The notes beneath the pieces were generated by a model. It was not told the DNA's origin. It made no database searches and was given only the letters and a program-made list of their open reading frames with translations. Both the position numbers and the translations under genes were made by a program. A stretch of DNA of 64,000 bases from Herbidospora yilanensis. Its GTDB lineage: Bacteria; Actinomycetota; Actinomycetes; Streptosporangiales; Streptosporangiaceae. Within the stretch, counting starts at the first letter, position 1; each line of letters opens with the position of its first letter. Where the stretch lies: contig NZ_BBXE01000031.1 of NCBI RefSeq assembly GCF_001570565.1, positions 62,001 through 126,000 of the forward strand, read 5' to 3'. This document shows positions 60,307 to 64,000 of the stretch, in pieces.

Positions 60307-60936
60307 TCAGACCACCGCGTAGGCGCGCACCGGGAAGGTGCCCATGCCCGCGACCAGCGGGGGCGCGGCGTGGAAGCGGAAGCCCGACGCCGGGAGCGAG
60401 CCCAGGTTGGTGAGGTGCTCGACGATCGGGACGCCCGCGCCGAGCAGGGTCGTGTGGGCCGGGCGCTCGCCCTTCGGGGGAGTGGCGTCGATGTTGAAGG
60501 AGTCGATGCCGACCAGGGCCGCGCCGCCCGCCACGAGGGCCGCCGAGGTCTCGGCGGTGAGGTGGGGGTGGCCGGTGAAGTAGGCGTCGGTGCCCCAGTG
60601 GGTGTCCCAGCCGGTGTGGAAGAGCACGGCCTTGCCCGCGACGTCCAGGTCGCCCGGCAGGTCGACGCCCTTCACGACCACGCCGTCGAGGTCGGCCAGC
60701 TTCTCCAGCGGGAGCCCCGACAGGTCGGCTCCGCCGGCGAAACGGTGGCTGGGGCTGTCGAGGTAGGTGCCGGTGTTGGCGGCCATGGTGATCGTGCCGA
60801 TGAAGAACTCGGTGCCCTCGGCGTAGAGGTCGCGGGAGGCCTCCCGACTCAGGTGCACGCCCAGGACGGGCGCGGGGATGCCGGGGTAGGTGATCATCCC
60901 TTCGACGATGCGGTGGCTCAGTTCGATGAGGCTCAT
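60307..60936 (-). CDS. Cyclase-family (kynurenine-formamidase-like) protein
   Basis: A 209-residue protein of the cyclase/metal-dependent hydrolase family, which includes kynurenine formamidase and isatin hydrolase. The signature HxGTHxDxPxH appears as NTGTYLDSPSH near residues 50-60: the first His is Asn and the second is Tyr, but the Asp and last His remain. So the metal site is altered as in an NTGTYLD-type subgroup. Other blocks (VLFHTGWDTHWG, VGIDSFNID) are typical. It starts in a 4-bp overlap with the small membrane-protein gene upstream, and both are divergent from a LysR gene. Confidence 0.82.
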   Translation of the reverse strand: MSLIELSHRIVEGMITYPGIPAPVLGVHLSREASRDLYAEGTEFFIGTITMAANTGTYLDSPSHRFAGGADLSGLPLEKLADLDGVVVKGVDLPGDLDVAGKAVLFHTGWDTHWGTDAYFTGHPHLTAETSAALVAGGAALVGIDSFNIDATPPKGERPAHTTLLGAGVPIVEHLTNLGSLPASGFRFHAAPPLVAGMGTFPVRAYAVV

Positions 60937-61190
60937 GACTTTCGTGCCGCCCTTCGTGCGATGAACCGGCTGAGGGTGAGGACGCCGATGGCGCTCCACA
61001 CGATGTTGAGGATCGCCGACGGCCAGGCGCCGTGATACCCGCTGTTGACGGCCAGGGCGGCCGCGCCGCCGAGGTTGATCGCCTGGTAGGCGAGGCTGTC
61101 CCCGGACATCTTGGACGTCGAGACGAGGCCGTAGGCGATGAGGAGGGCGATCGCGCCGAGTGTGCCGATCGCGGTGATGAACGTTGACAT
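60933..61190 (-). CDS. Small membrane protein (CBU_0592-like)
   Basis: An 85-residue protein with three hydrophobic segments (about 5-24, 35-50 and 55-75) and a basic C-terminus. It is similar in size and pattern to the CBU_0592 family of small integral membrane proteins. The ATG at 61190 has GAGGGG four bases upstream. It overlaps the cyclase-family gene by 4 bp. It could form a small transporter or accessory with that enzyme; the function is unknown. Confidence 0.75.
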   Translation of the reverse strand: MSTFITAIGTLGAIALLIAYGLVSTSKMSGDSLAYQAINLGGAAALAVNSGYHGAWPSAILNIVWSAIGVLTLSRFIARRAARKS

Positions 61191-61211
61191 TTGCCCCTCA
61201 TGTTCGCGGTA

Positions 61212-61228
61212 TGTCCATTTGAAGGACA
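61212..61228. promoter_or_regulatory. LysR-type operator candidate
   Basis: TGTCC-ATTTGAA-GGACA (5-bp arms, 7-bp AT-rich spacer, T-N11-A-compatible) lies between the divergent starts at 61190 and 61266. It is a plausible binding site of the LysR protein encoded beside it. Confidence 0.5.
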
Positions 61229-61265
61229 AGTGAAGAAAACTTAAGCGGCCAATAAGCTTCTCTAC

Positions 61266-62216
61266 ATGGAAATCGATCCCCGACGGTTGCGGATCCTCCA
61301 TGAGGTCGCCCGTCGCGGTGGCGTGATGAAGGCGGCCGAAGCGCTCCACCTGACTCCGTCGGCCGTCTCCCAGCAACTGGCCCAGCTCGAACGCGAGGTC
61401 GGCCTGGCCCTGCTCGACCGTTCCCAGCGCCGCATCTCCCTGACCCCGGCGGGGCGGGTGCTGTCGGCGTACGCGGAGCGGATCGAGGAACAGCTCTCCG
61501 AGGCGCGGAACGAGCTCAACCGCTTCACCGAACGCCTGTCCGGTCCGGTGACCATCGCGGCCTTCCCGACCGTGATCAGGCACCTGCTGGTGCCGGCGCT
61601 GCGGGTGCTCGCCGAGCGGCATCCCCGGATCGTCCCGGTGATCCACGAGGTGTACGGCAGCGACGCCCTCCAGGAGCTCCGGCTGGGCGCGGTCGACCTC
61701 GTGGTGACCGAGCGCGACATGAGCACCCCCGCGCCGTCGCTCCCGTCGATGACCCGGCACCGGCTCTACGACGACGAATACCGGATCGTGGCCCCGCCCA
61801 CCCTCGACCACGTCCCCGCCGACGTCGGCGAGCTGGCCGACCTGCCGTGGGTGGCGGGCGTCTCCTTCCAGGCCTGCGGCGCCGCCCTGGAGCGGCTCAG
61901 CCAGCTCCACGGCTTCGAGCCGAGGCGCACCCACGTCATCTCGGAGTTCCCGCCCGTGCTCAGCCTGGTCGCGGCGGGCCACGGGGTGGCGATCGTGCCG
62001 TCGCTGGCGCTGCTCGACTTCCCCCGGGGCGAGGTGGTGGTGACCGGGATCCACGGGGTGGGGTCGCGCCGGATCGAGGCCCTGACCCGCGTGAGCCGGA
62101 CCCGGTCGGGGGAGCCCGACCCGGTGCAGGCGGTGGTGATCGAGGTCCTGCGGGAGGCGGCCGAGGAGCTGACCGAGCGGGTGGCGGTGCTCAGCGCGTC
62201 GCTGGAGGCCCACTGA
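61266..62216 (+). CDS. LysR-family transcriptional regulator
   Basis: A 316-residue regulator: the N-terminal winged HTH (LRILHEVARRGGVMKAAEALHLTPSAVSQQLAQLE, about 8-43) and a substrate-binding domain (about 90-290) of the periplasmic-binding fold, with SFQACGAALERL near 200. Divergent from the membrane-protein/cyclase-family pair, which it probably controls in response to a small acid. The start ATG at 61266 lies in a locally AT-rich region with no strong ribosome-binding site. Confidence 0.9.
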   Translation: MEIDPRRLRILHEVARRGGVMKAAEALHLTPSAVSQQLAQLEREVGLALLDRSQRRISLTPAGRVLSAYAERIEEQLSEARNELNRFTERLSGPVTIAAFPTVIRHLLVPALRVLAERHPRIVPVIHEVYGSDALQELRLGAVDLVVTERDMSTPAPSLPSMTRHRLYDDEYRIVAPPTLDHVPADVGELADLPWVAGVSFQACGAALERLSQLHGFEPRRTHVISEFPPVLSLVAAGHGVAIVPSLALLDFPRGEVVVTGIHGVGSRRIEALTRVSRTRSGEPDPVQAVVIEVLREAAEELTERVAVLSASLEAH

Positions 62217-62295
62217 AGCCAGCGCGTTGTGACTACGGCGTCGGCCCGTGCGGTATGCCGAAATCTCGGGCGGTGACAGCCGCCCGCTCCGCTTG

Positions 62296-62439
62296 ATGTC
62301 AGCCGGGGAGCGCTGATCCGGTCGGCCAGGCGGGCGAGGCGTTCGCGTAAGCCCTTCCAGGACCCATATGTCAGTCGGGGACGCGGGGGCCGCTGATGCG
62401 GTCGGCCAGGCGGGCCAGGCGTTCGCGTAAGCCCTTCCG
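62296..62439. repeat. Tandem near-duplicate of the SIS-like gene's 3' end (80-bp offset)
   Basis: A segment beginning near CGCTGAT occurs at 62311 and again at 62391. The two copies share a core (GCGGTCGGCCAGGCGGGC, GTTCGCGTAAGCCCTTCC) with a few substitutions and an 8-bp indel. The right copy encodes the last residues of the SIS-like protein (GLRERLARLADRISGPRVPD*); the left copy lies beyond its stop and would encode GLRERLARLADRISAPRL. It looks like a recent, decaying tandem duplication of the gene end. Confidence 0.85.
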
Positions 62440-62958
62440 GGGGGCCTCCCCGGCGGCCATGCTCACCAGGTGCTGGGCACCGTCGAAGGTCAGCGGGGCG
62501 GTCAGCCGGGGGACCGCGAAGGCGTCGTGGGCCAGGGCCTCCAGTTCCGGGTCGCCGCCGTCGATGGCGAGGATGGTCGCGCCCGTCTTGCGGGCGTCGG
62601 AGACCCGTTCGAGCAGCGGGACGGGCGCCTCGCTCTCCGACACCACCACCAGCGTCTCGCCCCGCCGCGCCTCCGAGAGGCGGTCGACGCCCACCCGCAG
62701 GTGCGGGGGGGCCGTCAGGTCGGGGGACCAGCGGACCAGGGTCGGGGTCAACTGGGTCAGGCCCGACAGGCGGGCCTCGTCGGCCAGGTGGGCGGTCAGG
62801 TGCCACGGTTCGTCGTCGGGGGTGCCGGCGATCAGCAGGCCTCCGGGGGAGCGGGTGGTGCGCATCGCCCTGCCCAGAGCACGGGCCCGGTCGGGCCATT
62901 CGGTGGAGTCGAGGGCCTCGCGGAGGAGGCTGACCGCTTCGGCGTCCATGGCGCCCAT
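62371..62958 (-). CDS. SIS-domain-like protein
   Basis: A 195-residue protein. The pattern SEARRGETLVVVSESEAPVPLLERVSDARKTGATILAIDGGDPELEALAHDAFAVP resembles a sugar-isomerase (SIS) fold, with a signal-bearing GETLVVVSESE strand near 96-106. It is shorter and simpler than phosphoglucose or phosphomannose isomerases, so any sugar-phosphate binding is only suggested. It starts at 62958 behind GAGGCACG; ATG 62949 is an alternative. Its last codons are duplicated in the intergenic DNA downstream. Confidence 0.65.
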   Translation of the reverse strand: MGAMDAEAVSLLREALDSTEWPDRARALGRAMRTTRSPGGLLIAGTPDDEPWHLTAHLADEARLSGLTQLTPTLVRWSPDLTAPPHLRVGVDRLSEARRGETLVVVSESEAPVPLLERVSDARKTGATILAIDGGDPELEALAHDAFAVPRLTAPLTFDGAQHLVSMAAGEAPRKGLRERLARLADRISGPRVPD

Positions 62959-63113
62959 CGTGCCTCAGGGGGTGGGGGCGCACGGGGCGCTTCGGCTTTT
63001 CCGGCTCCGGACAATTCGCCTGACTCGGTACTTGACTCGCGTCTACTCGCGGGTAACCATCGGCTCACGGCGCCGTCCCCCGAGAAGTGATCCCGTGAAG
63101 GGCGGCATGTCCC

Positions 63114-64000
63114 ATGCGTCTTCGAGTTCGTGCGACCGTGCTCGCGATCGTGGCCCTCCTGCTCCCCCTGCTCCAGCTCGCCGTCCCGTCGGCCGCCCGC
63201 GCCGCCGCGCCCGGAGACGTCGTCGAGGCCGTCCCGACCACCGTCTACCTGGCCCCCGGACGACTGCTGGAGGTGCCGGTCAACGCCTGGCACCTGCGTT
63301 ATCGGTCGACCTCGGCGGTCGGCGGGTCGAACGTCGTCTCCGGGACGTTGCTCGTCCCCAAGTCCGGATATTTAGGTAAACGGCCCATCGTCGGGTACGC
63401 CGTCGGCACCCACGGCCTCGGCGACCAGTGCGCTCCCAGCGCGGCCATGGCCGACGGGACCGAACTCGAACTCGCCTTCGTCAGCCTGATGCTGCTCAAG
63501 GGCTGGGCCGTGGCGGTCACCGACTACGAGGGGCTGGGCACGCCGGGAGACCACACGTACATGGCGGGGAGATCGCAGGCGCACGCGGTGCTCGACTCGA
63601 TCCGGGCGGCCACCCGGGTGCCCGGCGCGGGGCTGGCGACCGGCGGGCCCGTGGTGATCATGGGGTATTCGCAGGGTGGAGCCTCGGCGGGGTGGGCGGC
63701 CCAGCTCCAGCCGTCGTACGCGCCGGAGCTGCGGCTGCGCGGGGTGGCGGCGGGCGGGGTGCCGGCCGACCTGAAGAGGGTCGCCGAGAACGTCGACGGC
63801 GGCGGCGACTTCGGGCTGGCCGCGGCGGCGGGGCTCGGGTTCGACGCGGCCTACCCCGAGCTGCGGCTCGCCGACCACCTCACCCCCGAAGGGGCCGCGT
63901 TGTTCGCCGACGCCCGGGACGACTGCGTCGACGAGCTGCGCGGCAAGCTCGCCGGGCGCACCCTGGCCGACCTCACCACCCAGGACGTCATGAACCGGCC
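63114..64000 (+). CDS. Secreted lipase-family (LIP) protein, 3' end beyond the window
   Basis: At least 295 residues are visible. The N-terminus has a signal peptide (about 1-28: MRLRVRATVLAIVALLLPLL...ARA), then the secretory-lipase fold used by alpha/beta hydrolases of the LIP family: DYEGLGTPGDHTYMAGRSQAHA near 145, and the nucleophile motif GYSQGG near 184. The gene is open to the last base, so the catalytic Asp and His lie beyond. The start at 63114 follows GAAGGGCGG. Codon 87 is TTA (63372-63374). It may degrade triacylglycerols or cutin-like polyesters outside the cell. Confidence 0.88.
   Translation, partial: MRLRVRATVLAIVALLLPLLQLAVPSAARAAAPGDVVEAVPTTVYLAPGRLLEVPVNAWHLRYRSTSAVGGSNVVSGTLLVPKSGYLGKRPIVGYAVGTHGLGDQCAPSAAMADGTELELAFVSLMLLKGWAVAVTDYEGLGTPGDHTYMAGRSQAHAVLDSIRAATRVPGAGLATGGPVVIMGYSQGGASAGWAAQLQPSYAPELRLRGVAAGGVPADLKRVAENVDGGGDFGLAAAAGLGFDAAYPELRLADHLTPEGAALFADARDDCVDELRGKLAGRTLADLTTQDVMNR

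Overview
This window is from a high-GC, Gram-positive actinomycete. The coding sequence has very GC-rich third codon positions, frequent GTG and TTG starts, a WhiJ-type XRE/DUF397 pair, a PASTA-less Ser/Thr kinase, several NarL-type two-component systems and rare TTA codons. The mix fits the Streptosporangiaceae (Nonomuraea/Herbidospora-like), but no rRNA or other marker here fixes the genus. About 59 protein genes are supported. I see no tRNA, rRNA, CRISPR array, prophage or insertion sequence.

Left part (0.2-13 kb). An M20 amidohydrolase comes first, followed by a compact lysine catabolic locus: kce on the minus strand, and divergent to it kdd-kamD-kamE-kal, whose genes overlap by 4 bp each. 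Together these encode conversion of beta-lysine to acetoacetate and crotonyl-CoA; lysine 2,3-aminomutase (kamA) is not in the window. Next are an acyl-ACP desaturase with two tandem operator-like palindromes, a penicillin-acylase-type Ntn hydrolase, and an esterase/monooxygenase pair divergent from an AraC regulator.

Middle part (14-37 kb). This holds a helicase-associated-domain protein, a WhiJ-like regulatory set (ATPase, XRE-DUF5753, DUF397), a phosphatase, an oxidoreductase, an acyltransferase and a two-component system. A cobalamin riboswitch precedes an ABC transporter (btuF-btuC-btuD type), which matters because KamDE needs adenosylcobalamin. A Ser/Thr kinase follows, translationally coupled to a protein that looks like an inactive trypsin-fold protein. 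Then come a second two-component system and a DUF6421-SDR-threonine-aldolase operon.

Signalling block (36.4-47 kb). Two response regulators are followed by a minus-strand operon running from a receiver-cyclase fusion through an ABC ATPase, an FtsX-type permease and a GAF histidine kinase to an FAD oxidoreductase. Divergent from the cyclase are a cyclic-nucleotide-binding protein and a metallo-beta-lactamase-fold protein. This looks like a complete cyclic-nucleotide circuit: phospho-input, synthesis, binding and possibly hydrolysis.

Right part (47-64 kb). Genes include DUF3467, DUF305/DUF3105, an Excalibur protein, a lone molybdopterin subunit of a xanthine-dehydrogenase-type enzyme with a PucR regulator, CopC and CopD/CtaG, methionine aminopeptidase, a LysR locus, a SIS-like protein and a secreted lipase cut by the window end. 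The most striking item is at 54.2-55.8 kb: an XRE regulator with a TPR-like helical body, and on the opposite strand 52 bp away an easily missed 42-residue secreted peptide ending in Cys-Cys. This pair has the layout of an RRNPP peptide-pheromone system of the kind known from Firmicutes.
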